Positions 32,350 to 44,821 are shown, numbered from the stretch's first letter. The stretch is DNA of 64,000 nucleotides from Craterostigma plantagineum (GCA_027422505.1 JAPQWV010000750.1:1-64000), one strand, 5' to 3'. The notes: generated by a model from the sequence alone, not told the origin. Numbers and translations: made by a program.

Positions 32350-34827
32350 TATGCGCTCTATGTGCTCCCATGTGCACTCATCTGTTCTATGTCGTGTGTT
32401 TGGCATCATTAACGTGTCATATTTTGCATGAATTTCATAAAAAACATAGGAATATATATTTATGAATATAATATTAAGGGAATGACGATATCTTTAGGAT
32501 GCTCGATCTGGTCACGTGTAGATTTCCCTGATAAGTGACAGATTAATTGCTTAATTTTGTCAGTCTAAGTCGCATTCTTGTGTCTAAAGGTTACTAGTTT
32601 GTTCCATTCGACTCATAGCCACCTTATAAAAGTGAGGATTCTAGCCTTCTTATTTTTTTCCTTCTACGGATTTTTTTCGAGCGAGTCGCACATCGATTGC
32701 TTGCCTTAACTGGTGATTCTTGGCCCATACTCGCCTTGCGATAGATCGTTCGGAATATGATTAGAGCAAACAGGAACTTTCTCACTTGGCCATATGTAAA
32801 ATTCAATCCTTTGACACAGCCTCAGTCATCCACTTTGAGCCTCCTCCGAATTCCTTTCCTTGGATTTGAAAACCATTTGAGCCTTCAACTGACGATCTAA
32901 GATTTCGACGGGATGTTCAATCGAGAAAAGGAGGGGGAGAAAAAGAAGACAAAAGAAAAAGAAGAAACTGATGACAAAAGAAGGTGGAAAACGCATATGA
33001 TGAATGCTCAACGCACAAAAAAAAGCAGTCCAAAGAACCTGCCTCTCGACAACCACAATCCCAAATCTTTAGAAGAGGGCATGGATCTTGCTGTGAATTT
33101 CTCCATTGATAATCTCGTACACTCGTCAGGGCGGCTGAAAAGAGGAGCACCATGAAGTGCACTTCTCCAACGATAATTCAGTCTTATATCGAGACAACGA
33201 GAAGAGGAGCACGGACTTAGATTCGAATTCCATACCGTGAACTTCTTCAAATCGATAATCTCTGAAAACTCTCTAGGGATTAAGAGAAAATGAGCACGGT
33301 ATCGGCCGAAGAACCAACAAGAAGAACTTCGCCTTAGATAATCTCTCAGCCTCGTAGAGAAGCGGAGCTTCAGCTTGAGCAAGTGCAGGAAAATGACTAA
33401 GAAGAGGGCGATAAATGCCAACAAAAAGGAATGACTAAGAAGAGGAAGATGCTGATGATGTAAAAATCCATAATTCCAAAATGCTCCTTGCCTTCTAAGT
33501 CAGAGCCAAATTAAATCCTTGGAAGTCTCTTTGATTCCAAATCAACGGTCTTTCGCATAGGTGGAATGTTTAAAAGCGCCTCGATCACAGGTAATTGACA
33601 TAATATTGCTCGTGTTATAATTGAGTGCTAGAGCGAACCTAGTGAGAGTTGTCAAAATGGATCATACTTCAGACCTAGGACTTTAGTTTGCTGACGTGAC
33701 TAGACGGCATATGATCTTGTCAAAATTTCGCGTGAAACTCTAGGCGTGATATATATCGAAGAAAAATAATCTGACCCCATAATAATATATATATAATATA
33801 TATATATACAGAATTAAAGTCTTATATATCATATATTTTAATTTCTGCATCGCACATTCTGATATGCAATTGTAATTTGCATCTATGCGAAAATGACTAA
33901 ATGCGATTTTATTTGTTTATCCTCATACCCTCACGCAACATTTTGTATACATGATTAGGGGACCATGTATCTAAGTGATTGTTTAAATTGCGCATTACTC
34001 ATTTAGTACGTGACAATTGATTCTATATTTTTTCATGCTAAATCGATTTTTTGGTGCATCATTTGAGGGGGAGCATATACAATTATATGTCTCAAACTCC
34101 AAACATGTTTGATGTTCTTTCTCTAAGTATTGCAGAAGCAAAGATGAGGATTTCACGAATTATTCAGGACTTGGAGTATACGTCATGGAATAAAATTTTG
34201 AATGGTTAAATCAATTATGTGTTGCAAATTAACACATAATTTGCAGAGGTACCGAGCCTAATTGGTATAATTGCTTCCAAATTAACTCAAATATTCTCGA
34301 CAATATCACTCTAAGTGTTGCAGGTTTTCAATCAGCCTTGGAGCAAGTTGTCACCGCTCAAAAATTACAGGGAGTTAATTACATTAAATGTTATATTTAG
34401 GGGGAGCAATTATGTGATTTTTCAATGGCATATGGTTCAATCTGAAAATATAGGAAAAACTGTGTATTAAAGATTAGACAAAATTAGTAATTTTTCAATC
34501 GCGATTTCTCGAGCGAAAATTAAGTTGGAACCAATTGGAAATTTTTGCTGATAAGTTTCGAGCGAAAATTTAAACGGGACCAATTGAAGATTTTCGACCT
34601 GAGATTACCCGAGCGAATGGGCCTGTCTAATCTGCGAGCCCAAAGACGTCTAATCTGTCATTAAAATGAAATAATCTTTTGCAGTCAAAAATCCCTAAAT
34701 ACACTCATAAACCCTCATTCGTAAAATTCAACAGTCGAAATTTATTCTCGCGCAAAACTCCTGTCCAAAGACGAACCTCATAATCCACTCTAGTCTCAAA
34801 TCTTCAACTGATTTTCGTCTTTGTAAG
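32350..34827 (+). other. Noncoding spacer between pol and the downstream ORF of copia-1
   Basis: No coding motif. It holds an AT dinucleotide repeat at about 33786-33810, two internal polypurine tracts of the form GGGGGAGC (about 34068-34075 and 34399-34406), and near 34500-34760 a GCGAAAATT motif that is also frequent in the spacer of copia-2. The 60-140 codon frames here are on both strands and look random. Confidence 0.5.
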
Positions 34828-35868
34828 ATGGATCACTATCCGGCATACAATCACATTTACTACAAAAACCTATATCTCAAGGTGCAGGACACCAACTTCC
34901 AGCTCGACCTGACTACCTTCAGGTGTCCGGACGAGATAATTGTGTCAGTTCCGCTTTGGACACCTCATGGAGCTCCACGACAATATTCCTCGATTGCCTC
35001 TAGGAGGGAACTACCAACCACCGCGACTCAAATTCTTCCACAACCCTAAGCTCACGGATTTGATACAACCATCGATGCCGATTACGAATACCAATGATAC
35101 TGTTGGGAGAATCATCTCATGGAGCAGATGATTCGAGAACCCCCGATAGATTTCACGGTGAGCCCTCAACAACTACATCAGCCCCAACCTACTCCTGAAG
35201 CTGAGCTGATAGATCAACTTGCCCAGGAACTAGAACAGGAGCCCCCAACTCAGGACATTCAAATGTTAGATCAAGATGCCACGTTGATTGATGCAGTGGC
35301 ACAGGAGTTGGAACATGAGGCTTCACTGGGTGCTGAAGTGCCTATCAGTGTTGGGGTGGTCCAAGGGTCTATTGAGGAGATCCCTCTACAGGTTACACAG
35401 CCCGATTCTGTAACAGGGCACAACACACCATCACAGGCTATTACGCCTGAAACAGAGGCCGTAATCCCCACGATTACTTCTCAAGAGCCTCTGGTGAAAG
35501 AACAGGCCCATGAGGATACTGAGCATGGCTTATCACCTCACACGGCCAACCCATCAGACACTGAGTTTGAAGAGGAGATTCGCTTGATAAGACAGACTCC
35601 AAGACGCCTAAGCATACAATTCAAGTCCATCTTCACAACTGTCACCACAACATCAGACACAGCGCAGCTTCACACTCCACGTGCTGAGGATTCTTCTTCG
35701 CTCAATCCTGAGCAGCAGCACGAACTTGCAGCGCCAATCGAGGTCGAGATTGAAGAGCCTATTACTACCGACCTTGGCACTCATGTGTCTGATACACAGG
35801 TTCCCACTGAATCTGTCACAACACCCTTAGATGCGAATCTTTTAGATTCAAGTCGAGGATTGGGTTGA
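34828..35868 (+). pseudogene. Envelope-like (extra) ORF of copia-1, broken
   Basis: An ATG at 34828 opens a frame starting MDHYPAYNHIYYKNLYLKVQ. A shift near 34940-35130 leads to a 249-codon frame (35119-35868) that is acidic and rich in Pro, Thr and Glu. It contains two similar segments, ELIDQLAQELEQEP and LIDAVAQELEHEA. Its position after pol, and the similar Pro/Thr/Ser-rich acidic middle of the copia-2 ORF, suggest the SIRE-type envelope-like ORF. Sequence similarity between the two is weak by eye. I see no signal peptide or membrane segment. Confidence 0.5.
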
Positions 35869-36164
35869 AGTCTCGACACGTCACAACCTCAAGTGACGAC
35901 GAGCCAACCCAACGGGGAGGTTCGACCCGAAACCGCATCGGAACTGCGGCCAGAACCGCACCCCGCACCGGAACCGGCACGCCGGGATGGGGCGTGCAGG
36001 TTTCTGGTTTTTGGAACCGCTGTTTCGGCACGCGGTTCAGAAAAGCCTGAGACCGCGTGCCGTTGGGCTTAACGGCTATATAGCCGTTGGGCTTATATTT
36101 TTTTGCATTTTGGTCGTTTTGGACCAAAATGCAATTTTTTTTCTTTTTAGTCATTACTCGAAAA

Positions 36165-36174
36165 TTCTATAAGT
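36165..36174 (+). promoter_or_regulatory. Likely TATA box of the hAT derivative
   Basis: TCTATAAGTA lies 86 bases before the ATG at 36251 and is followed by a CT-rich leader (CTCTCTCATTCTC), as in plant hAT transposase genes. Confidence 0.45.
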
Positions 36175-36250
36175 AGGGGTACATTTTTATCAATTTTCAC
36201 ACAAATCTCTCTCATTCTCGAGTCCGGGTCGAATTATTGGAGATCGACGG

Positions 36251-36418
36251 ATGAGTTTTAGTCCGACTTCACTTCCGATACTGACGCTATTAAAGGATTG
36301 GTTTTCGGCCGAATCGAAGAATAGAAAGGAGAATGCAATCGACGAATTTAGTGCATCAAGCTCCGACTCCGACGAAGAAGCGAGCAAAATTGTACTAATT
36401 AATCACGATGTAGTGTAG
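36251..36418 (+). pseudogene. N-terminal remnant ORF of a hAT transposase (55 codons)
   Basis: ATG at 36251, TAG at 36416-36418. It reads MSFSPTSLPILTLLKDWF, then a serine/aspartate/glutamate-rich end (ASSSDSDEEASK). It lies behind a TATA box and leader in a hAT-type element, so it is probably the start of the transposase before an internal deletion. No BED zinc finger or catalytic residue is present. It could be transcribed but would give no transposase. Confidence 0.4.
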
Positions 36419-36751
36419 CCGTAGTTTTTTATACATTTAATTTTTTTCTTTTCAATGTATTTTTTTTCTTTTCCTTGTATTTTTTTTTCTTTTCCATGTT
36501 TTTTTTCCATTGTATTTTTTTTCGTGTATTTTAAGGAATAAAAATTATGGAATTTTTTAAAATTTGCCTACAAAAAAAATGGTCGAACCGCCCCGAAACC
36601 GCGGGGCCATGGACGGTGCTACGGCGGTTTGCGGTTTTGGCTTGCGGAACCGGAACCGGCCCGGAACCGCAGGCTAGGCGGAACCGCCCGAACCGGAACC
36701 TCCCGACCCCGGCCCACGGAACTGCCCCGCGAACCCGTTGCCCACCTCTTG

Positions 36752-39308
36752 GACTGGGGGCTCCACTAGGGAGAAAATGTGCCGGACACAAATGGCCGAG
36801 TGGTGGGTGGGGATGTCGGCGTTAGGCGGCAGCAAGCCGGGCGTCGGGGTGCAATGGTTGGGACATGCTAACGCGGCTGACGGAGGTGGACTCGGTGGAG
36901 GCTGGCAGATGTGGTTGGCGTAGGCGGAGGCGGAGGTGCGGGCGGGCGATGGTGGGCGACTGGCGGGGGAGCGTCGCGACAACGGCATCTGCAGGTGGGC
37001 CAGGCTGCGGCGGGCGACAGCAGCAACGATGGCGGCCTCTAGCGTCGATGTTGGTAGTGGCGGGCGAATTTTTTAACATAAAAACATAGCAACAACAAAA
37101 CCAAAAGAAAAAAATGAGTTACTGAGCTCCCACTGCCTCCATAATTGAGGTGGGGAGGAGGGGGAAGAGAGTAGGGGGTGGCGGCTGTTGGATGGGGAGA
37201 GGCGGATTAGGATTTTAGAGAAAGGGGGAGAAAAGGGTTGAGGGAGAGGCATGAAATCTTATAGTAATATGGAAATGTAGGTTTCATGTGGTGCTGCCAC
37301 ATATCCTCTCTCCTTTACTTTAATTTAACAAATAAGATCATTGAAAAAAACACACCCACGATCGATTGTGCCTACGGTTCTGATATACCAATAATATCCA
37401 TCGTTTCAAAACTGCTTATCAAGACAAAACCACCATCGCCAAATTATGGTGGTCTATTTGGGAAAATATTTGGCGTGAAGATACCGCAGAAGCTTCCGAG
37501 TTCTTCCTAGACGAAGATCAGGTAGTCTCTGTTAGACACTCAAAGTATTCTATCATCATTGCTTTAGGTATGTACCAGATTATTCGGAGGTTCAAACCAT
37601 CGGACTATCCAAGCCTGTTCATTAGCTCTATGGTTGAGGTTTGTTTGTTGTTCCCTCCCTTTAGTTGTTTGTTGGAGTGTAATTGTTGCTTTAATCAATT
37701 TTTAGAAGATATGGTCGTTGATTATTAAGTCTTAAAACTTTGTTCTTTCAAACTTTTGTCATATCCATTCTTCATGGTTATAAGTATGTTTAGACTGATA
37801 TTATTTAGATTTTTTTGCTTCTGAATTTAGGGAAAATGATGTTGAACAACATATCAATTAGCGGCAGTCCTGAGACACCGATGTGCATTGTGTTGGACAG
37901 TGCCGTTGGGCCCTGGATGTTTACAAATCAGCTGTCGGTTTCTGTGTTGTGCTACACACGTACAGATCGGGTCTTTCCAACAGCAAAATGAACCTCGATG
38001 TTCTGATGCACGGTTTGTAATAATGTGAGGCATGCACATTAGAGTACGACATGGAGTCCTGAAATGGAACCAACGACGCAGACGTGTGAGGGAATCTTGC
38101 GTGATGCTCCTACGGTGTGATGTTTGTGGTGGCGTAGTCTTGTCAGAGACGGTGAAAGCTTGAGAACACTTTGTAACTCTTGCATGAAAACATTGCATGT
38201 TAACAGGTTTTCTTCGTCATGTGGAGAGAGGATACATAGGTTTGCGTAAGGTGAAACTCTCTTTTTCTTTTATCTATAAATTTACTTTTTTTTTCTCTTT
38301 ACTTGAAATAGATTTTTTAAAATAGATTGGGTTATTAGGGTCAGATTTTATATTCTTATTCACGGGCACCTATTACCCATCAACCTATTAGCGTTATAAA
38401 ATAGACATTGCATTTCTAATATTTATCCATTTAATAACACACAAAAGAGGAAAATTTTTTTAAGCCTCCACTAGAATGACATGAAGATGCCGAGAATTCG
38501 CCTCAAATAATCATAAATTATTTGAACATATCCTATTTATAGTGTTGCATTAACCTTTCTATAACAAAAGTAGTGTTGTAGGTTGCCCACTTTGATATTG
38601 TGTTTTGTTTGGGACTCAAATTGATTCGCGCTGAGAGAAGTTAAAGACAATGCGAGGTCATTGCTGCAGGTAATATATTTTTTTTCATAAGAAAGGCAAT
38701 ACGGATGCATCCAAATAAAAAACGGAAGTGATATGCAAGACCAGATGAACCGGTGAATAACTGTATAAAAAAATAAACCTAGCATAAAATTCAGATACTT
38801 TAATGCGAAAGTAAGAAAAATAAAGTGTAAGAAGCTGGGGCAGCTGAGAAAAAATTTGTAAGTTGAATCCAAATTTGAGAGTGTGAAGTATTTTGTGTAA
38901 CTATACGTTCCATTTCACCAATATATGATTGCCAACCTTATTAGAATTTCTTTATCAATAGGCATCAAGGGAAGAAGAGAAGCTCGCATCGTAACTGTGA
39001 TTAGCGTAGTTTGGTGTAAGAAAATTGTAATGAGCATATATGTGTTTTGCTATATGAGAATTGTCGGCGTTGGACACGTCGAAGACTTCGAATCAATCAC
39101 AGAAGCAGAAGAAAAAAGTATAGTGCGAGAGGAAAGCTTCGAACTTGGCCAAATACCCTTCTCTAAAATAGGGAGAAGCCTCCAAGACATTGCTCAAATA
39201 TTTTCCGCAATCAAGCACCACGATAAATAATAATCATTGTGTGTAATTGTTGTAGAATTAGTTAGAGAATTTGTTGGTTCATGTTGTTAAAATAATTATG
39301 CATAGGTA
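36752..39308. other. Unassigned interval: GC-rich block then AT-rich sequence
   Basis: 36760-37080 is GC-rich (many GGCGG and GGTGG runs), giving alanine/glycine/arginine-rich frames on both strands that look like composition effects. Between 37380 and 38220 short frames such as VVSVRHSKYSIIIALGMYQII (about 37525-37590) and SGSPETPMC (near 37862) look protein-like but fit no family I can name. A 101-codon frame at 38925-39230 ends 80 bases before the Helitron terminus and is also unassigned. Confidence 0.35.
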
Positions 39309-39311
39309 ATA

Positions 39312-39339
39312 CCCGTGCATTGCACGGGCAAAAAACTAG
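39312..39339 (+). mobile_element. Helitron 3' terminus (hairpin plus CTAG)
   Basis: CCCGTGCATTGCACGGG (39312-39328) forms an eight-base stem. Seven bases later the sequence ends CTAG at 39336-39339, followed by T. A short hairpin about ten bases before a CTRR end, with a T as the 3' neighbour, is the Helitron 3' signature. The matching 5' TC terminus was not found, so the element body probably lies in 36.8-39.3 kb but its left end is open. This terminus is far from the Rep remnant at 4.6-7.2 kb and is a separate element. Confidence 0.65.
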
Positions 39340-39474
39340 TATCTTACATATAATAATGTATATGAAATATTACAGAAGATTATTAAATACATATAATATA
39401 TAAAATTCAATATACATAATATGAAATATATATTATATATCATATGCTTATAATATATTCAACGGCTAAAGTCA

Positions 39475-39966
39475 AACATGGAAAGAGCTCAAAATCGCAT
39501 GAGCTACTACGCAAATAAACAATGTCGTGACTGGAATTTAACGTGGGTAATAAGTTGTTTCTCAAGGTACGACCCCGTAGGAAAACTTCGCTCCCAACTC
39601 GTACAACAAAATTGCAGGTATTATGGTCCATTCAAGCGGCAGTGTAGTATGTTGAGGAAATCATCCAGTTGTGACGGAACTCCAGACAAGCTTAGTGATT
39701 ACCGAAAGTAGTATTTTGAGCCGGAGGAGATCCTACAATCCCGCAGACGAAAAGTGGGAAGTCGTGGAAGTCTTGGTGGTTTGGAATGGAAAAGCCAAGG
39801 GAAGAAACAACTTGGTTTATATCGTGGCGCTATCACAACATTTCCACATTTAAGCCTTGGGGACAAGGCATGCCTTAAGGGGGAACGAGTTGATATGAAG
39901 CATGATGAGCAAGTCGAGAAGTTGGACGACGGAAAACGCCAACCATTTAGACTTTACGTAAGGTGA
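39475..39966 (+). pseudogene. Chromovirus (Ty3/gypsy) integrase C-terminus with chromodomain-like remnant
   Basis: The frame starting at 39478 reads ERAQNRMSYYANKQCRD and later CRYYGPFK, the usual AQNRMK-YADQ-RRD and RxYGPF landmarks of gypsy integrase ends. In the other frames EPEEILQSRRRKVGSRG and, further on, LSLGDKACLKGERVD resemble the start and the end of the chromodomain region of plant chromoviruses (PEEIL-RR, then DKV-L-G). Several frame changes are needed. It belongs to a different gypsy lineage from the two Athila-like elements. The rest of that element is not in the window. Confidence 0.55.
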
Positions 39967-41557
39967 GCGAAAGGGACAAGAGAGGAGAAGGTGTGAAATA
40001 AGATATTTATTTCACAAATAAATGTTAGGCGACAAATCCTTCCGTTAGGTATTAGAATTAGTTATTTAGATATATTTATTTCCTTTGAGATATGGATTTC
40101 ATTTTATATTGAGTCATAGGTGTTATCAAAAGGGCATAGATGCTCTTGTAATTGGTATGCAATATTTTATGAAAGAATAGCTCGTTAGAGTATTAACGAA
40201 GTTTTATCTTTGATAAGGAACCAGCCTTGTCATTCTCTCTCGCCTCCTGTCGGAACTACCTTCTATCATAAGACAACCCTAACCCACATGTATAGCACAT
40301 CGATTAATCGAGGAGCTGCTGACTAGCATATAAGTTGATGGCCCTCTCGACATATTACCAAATTGATTTTTATATGGAACTTCAGTCAAGCTTAGCGATC
40401 ATCTCTCCTCCGTATGTGGGCCTATGTATGATGTGCGTAAGCTCGATAAAGAATTTTACAAAGTGAATAGTCAAATTCGCTCATCGCAATAGTCATGGAT
40501 TTCACCCATGACCTAAATGTTGGAATACTAACCCCACAACCATTAGACCCAACTCATGAGGACGCTTACCTAATTTTGATATAACCATGGTATCGAACAG
40601 ATTTTGCAATTATTTTGTGTTAAAAATCCTAAATTACCCAGGTCGTGACCTAGTGATCAAACCTAACGCCTCAAGGGTTATAGGCGGACTAGCCCATCCG
40701 GTTAAATAGGTTGTTATTTTAACCCAGTTTACAAAATGCCAATTACGATTTGGAGGGGAAGACAAACCATCATAAATCGCCGTAGACGTGGTTTCATTTA
40801 GTGAAGGTCGGTATCAATTAATTTGAACCACCAAGTTTAATTCAGATGGTTTCGGTTATAAATTGACGGTTTGCCGGTTTTAATTTGTCTTTTGCTAGAG
40901 TGTTACGGTCGTGACAATTGTCAACCATGGTCGTGACGACTCTCTAGCGCTATTCATGGCCGTGACCGTCGTGTGGCAGGAAGTTCATGGCCGTGAACTA
41001 ACCCTTGGATAGTTGGATTGCATTTTCTCTCCGTCTTTGATCGGTTCGTCTTAATTTTCGTACGACTCATACACAAAATAAGTAAAATTTTAGTTGGTAA
41101 AACAATTAAGAAATATTATAAGTAATCAAAAATTGGAAAAGTTTTGAATACTTCTCTTTTTCGGACTACTTGTGTGCTTGTCAAGTTTTCAAGTTTACCT
41201 CATTTCCGTAATACATTCATTTACAGGTTAGTATAACAATTAATGACATAATTAAGGTATCATAGGAAATTTGTTTTTCTCCCCATGTTGGCATTCTTCC
41301 TTGCATCAGCCTCAACAACTCATTCACTTGCAATATCACAAAGCCGTCACTCGAATCTGTTTAATTGATCTTGTGCTCGACGGTCAGTTCTGACCCAATC
41401 ATCGAGAAGACATTGGTTTCGAGGTTTTTAAACCGTTAACCTCAAACGTCTTCCGCTTCAAGTATTCCTGCCCATACTAAGCGTTTGTTCTATCTCTATG
41501 GCTGATTATGCAAATATCTCATTTGCAAGTTAAACTAACGTACCATATTCTCTACCC
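39967..41557. other. Noncoding interval with a short GGYCGTGA motif cluster
   Basis: The first 300 bases may be the 3' part of the chromovirus remnant, but no LTR end was recognised. At 40907-40997 the motif GGTCGTGAC or GGCCGTGA occurs four times, plus a partial CGTCGTG. Nothing else was identified. Confidence 0.35.
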
Positions 41558-42121
41558 TTAGAGCCCGTTTGGTTGGCGGGATAGGTTTAAGTGGTATTAG
41601 TTTTAGTTGGGTTTATATAATGCGAGTATAAATTTTTTGATTGTTTGGTTGATGGGTTTAAATAATAATAATGTGTGGTGTGTTTGGTAGATGATTTTTT
41701 TAGATGGTATTAGGTTTAATTAAGGTCAATTACAACTTTACCCATTTTAAATTTAAATATTTAATAACTTGGTCTAGGGTTTTATCTTTTGCATAGTTCT
41801 TACACGACTGAGGCTGACACTTGGATTTAGGTTTGAGATCTGTTTTTGTTTAACTTTGTCTAATTGGCGAATGTTTCGATAATTGTTATGTGTTCATCAT
41901 TGTTTCTTTGTTATCAATCAAGGCAAGGTTCGTATTTGTTTAACTTTCTTATTCAATAATATTTCGATTGCAGTTCATGAGTTAATCATTCTTTCTTTGT
42001 CATCAATCATTCGATCTTTCTACACCACTAATTTCTTTTGTTTCAGACATGTTTCCCCCAATTGTCTGCTCATATTAAGATATGTTATTGAAGTATATTC
42101 ATCCTTGATTATTTTGCCAGC

Positions 42122-43090
42122 ATGGAACGAAACAAAATTAACACCAAACGTTCATGGCTTTTGGAAGAAGAGAGGGTGCTTATTTTGGCTTTCAAAGAAT
42201 TCATCACGGATGGGTGCAGGAGTGAAAATGGCTTTAAACCTGGCTTTCCTCATATACTGGAGAAGATCATACGGAAGCACTTGCCCAACACAAATATCAA
42301 AGCTCTTCCTCACGTCGAGTCCAAGACAAAAATATGGAAGAAAGATTACTACATGTTGCAGGATATGCTCAATAAGTCAGGGACAGGTTTTAATCCAGAC
42401 ACAAAAATGATAGATGCTACTCATGACCTCTGGAACGAGATAAGAGATGTAATTTATGTACAATTTAGTACATACATATTTCAATGACATGACATTACTT
42501 ACTATTCCCTTTTGTTTGCAGCACTCCCCAAAACTCTACACAGCTATAAGATACAAAACATGGCCTATGTATGAAGATTGGTGTGAGATTTTTGGAAGAG
42601 ATCGAGCCACGGGAGAAAATGCAATTGGCATCACTGATGAAAAGGACTAGAGGATGACATAAGCCGAGTTTTGCAGACGGAAGAGATCCCAAGTACTTTT
42701 GACTGACCCACGACTAATAAACCTATTGGTGATTCTCCTACACTTGATGGTCATTCTTCGTCTGCTACTGCTACTACTATGAAGCAGTCCAAGAAGCAAG
42801 CTAAAAGGAAACGACAAGTGACTGAAGATCAGGATTTCATTAATGAACTGAGAGAAATATCACGAGAGACAACTAAAATATTAATGGAAGGAGTGTCGAA
42901 AATTGGAGCAGAGGCAGAAAATCAAAGGAAGCTTGCTGCGATAATTAAGAGTATGCCTTTGAACTTATCGCCCATGCAGTTGTTTGAGGTTTCAGAAGGC
43001 ATTATAACCAATTCAGGAAAACTACAGATTTTTCTGGCATTGAATGAAGCCGAACGCTTGCATTTGGTGAAGAGCATGACAAGCGATTAG
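42122..43090 (+). pseudogene. PIF/Harbinger ORF1, Myb/SANT-like DNA-binding protein
   Basis: The ATG at 42122 opens exon 1 (109 codons, to 42448): KRSWLLEEERVLILAFKEFI, then LPHVESKTKIWKKDYYMLQD and a tryptophan-containing end (HDLWNEIRD). This is the Myb_DNA-bind_3 (trihelix-like) domain of PIF/Harbinger ORF1 proteins, which act with the transposase. An intron with GT at 42449 and AG at 42520-42521 is plausible. Exon 2 continues YKTWPMYEDWCEIFGRDRATGE, the expected follow-on. A TAG at 42648-42650 then forces a frame change. The C-terminal frame 42779-43090 is basic and then helical (RKRQVTEDQDFINELREI). Confidence 0.8.
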
Positions 43091-43482
43091 TGAGCTTTTG
43101 GTTTTTTCTAATCCTTATTCGGTTAAGACTTGTCGCAGGGATGCTGCCATGTGTTTATTATTGAGGTATTTTTCATGTTTTTATGTCAGTTTAGATATTG
43201 TCATGTTCCATTATCAACAATTCAACTTTGGCTTATTATGAATGATTCTATGTATATGACTACTACTCAGTAAAACATATGGTAAACTGCCAAAGCAAAT
43301 ATGCAATCTGCAAGGATTATAGGAATAATACAGCTATGCAGCCATTATGTGCAATTTACGAGATCAGCCTCAATAAAAAAAAAAGAGCACAAATGTCTCA
43401 TCAGCCATTAAGCATTCATATAAGAAAACAATACAAATAAGACAATTCCACAAAAAATTACTATAACAGCAAGCTATCTCCT

Positions 43483-44821
43483 TCAACGATTCAGCCACTC
43501 AAGATACATGGTCATTGCCAAACTATCTCGCCAACTCGACCATGCAGTAGAAGTTTCAATTGAACTAATGAATTGAGCTTGACTTTCATCCCCATTTACT
43601 TCATCTTCTTGATATTCTTCAGGAACCTCCGACTCCAATGGATCAACATCCATTTCCGTACGTATGAAATTGTGAAGTAATGCACACACTATGACAATTT
43701 TATTCTGCTTTGCTATCGGATAAAAAGAAGGGCTTCGTAGTATACCCCATCTTTTTTTCATCAAACCCCAAGTTCTCTCAATAACATTTCTTGCTTTTGC
43801 ATGCCTCATATTAAAATACTCTTTTTCATTTTGAGGAGTTTGAGTTCCTGTTCCCCAATCCTTCAAATGATAGCGAACGCCTCTATAAGGAGTTAAAAAT
43901 CCCTCGCTATTGGTGTATCCATTATCAGCTAAATAGTAGCAACCTGCAATTTTATAAAAATGCATTTTAATATCTAAAACAAACATCAAGATACTACATG
44001 AAAAATTGCATTACCTTTACGAACACGAAACTCATTTATTCGTGAAAGTGCATCTCAAAGTACACGGCCATCAGCGACTGAACCCTCCCAACCTGCCAAT
44101 ACATATATAAATTTCATATCTTCATTACACACTCCGAGAACATTGGTTGTAATTTTTCCCTTGCGATTTCTATATCGTGGAATATCCCTTGACTTTACTG
44201 TAACATCGATGTATGATCCATCTAAGGCTCCCAAGCAATTCTTACAAAAGAATAAATAAAAAATGTTAGTGTTTACAATGAAATCAATAAATAATTTCTA
44301 TTAATTTATAAAGTGGAACCAATACCTGGAACATTGAAATTGGATGAAGGAGTTTCAGTACTAATGGCCTGAGGTTTGGCCAAAGTTTCTCGTGAAGTCT
44401 AAGAACTGCATCTAATACAGGCTTGCTTATTGTCCAAGTAGATCTACTAAAGTGAAACTTTTGTTCTCGTGTCTTCTTATGATGCGCTAATACACCAAGA
44501 AATATTGCCACCATCTCAGAAATTTGCAAATATTTGGAAGGTATCAATCCCGCGTAGTTCTCAAGAATGATGCATAGTCGTCCAAATGCATCTCTACTAA
44601 TCCTCAATTTTCATGTGAAGTACTACAATAATCTGATATTAAATTTTCAAGTAATCAACCTGCTTTGGCATCTTTTCATACATAGAATAAGCACACTGAT
44701 TCTTTCGGTTTTTCCTATTATTTCTCTTCCGATAAATATATGAAGCAAACTGCAACATACACAAATGGTTGGCTAGTCCAAGAACCATTAAAGCAACAAT
44801 ATCATCATATTTGGAGCCCAT
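43483..44821 (-). pseudogene. PIF/Harbinger transposase (DDE_Tnp_4), three exons, broken
   Basis: Exon 1 runs from ATG 44821-44819 to 44326 (MGSKYDDIVALMVLGLA; later DAFGRLCIILENYAGL, HHKKTREQKFHFSRSTWTIS). Exon 2 is 44240-44015 with splice-like borders, and exon 3 is 43943-43483. The DDE residues are D in CLGALDGSYIDV, D in GSVADGRVL, and E in NVIERTWGLMKKRWGIL. A TGA at 44055-44057, where an arginine CGA is expected, and a stop-plus-shift near 44610 disable it. The gene runs towards ORF1 and shares the 3' intergenic gap, the usual layout of PIF elements. Confidence 0.85.

Larger units (their letters stand above)
27662..35868 (+). mobile_element. SIRE/Maximus-type copia element, copia-1 (decayed, 3' end lost)
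   Basis: Order seen: LTR, primer site, leader, a remnant of gag, protease, integrase, reverse transcriptase, RNase H, a long spacer with GGGGGAGC tracts (about 34068 and 34399), and a downstream ORF rich in Pro, Glu and Thr. Integrase before reverse transcriptase is the copia order. The extra ORF beyond RNase H points to the SIRE/Maximus lineage. Most of gag is deleted. The right end is replaced by a hAT derivative and no 3' LTR is visible. Confidence 0.75.
35880..36751 (+). mobile_element. Non-autonomous hAT element derivative
   Basis: The right end reads CCCGTTGCCCACCTCTTG; its reverse complement, CAAGAGGTGGGCAACGGG, resembles hAT termini of the CAGAGGTGGGCAAC type. Inside are GC-rich GGAACCG/CCGGAACC tracts at both ends, an 18-base palindrome AACGGCTATATAGCCGTT (36071-36088), a TATA-like TCTATAAGTA near 36165-36174, and a short ORF. 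Most of the transposase is missing between 36420 and 36580. The left terminus was not found, so the left limit is approximate. The element apparently truncates the copia-1 ORF. Confidence 0.6.

Noticed and set aside
32350..34827. Frames of 60-140 codons in the copia-1 spacer taken as host genes
   Set aside because: No motif, overlapping on both strands, and the corresponding place in copia-2 is also noncoding.
36531..37089. Several GC-rich frames with Ala, Gly, Arg and Pro runs
   Set aside because: Open on both strands at once with no motif; explained by GC composition of the hAT end and the adjoining block.
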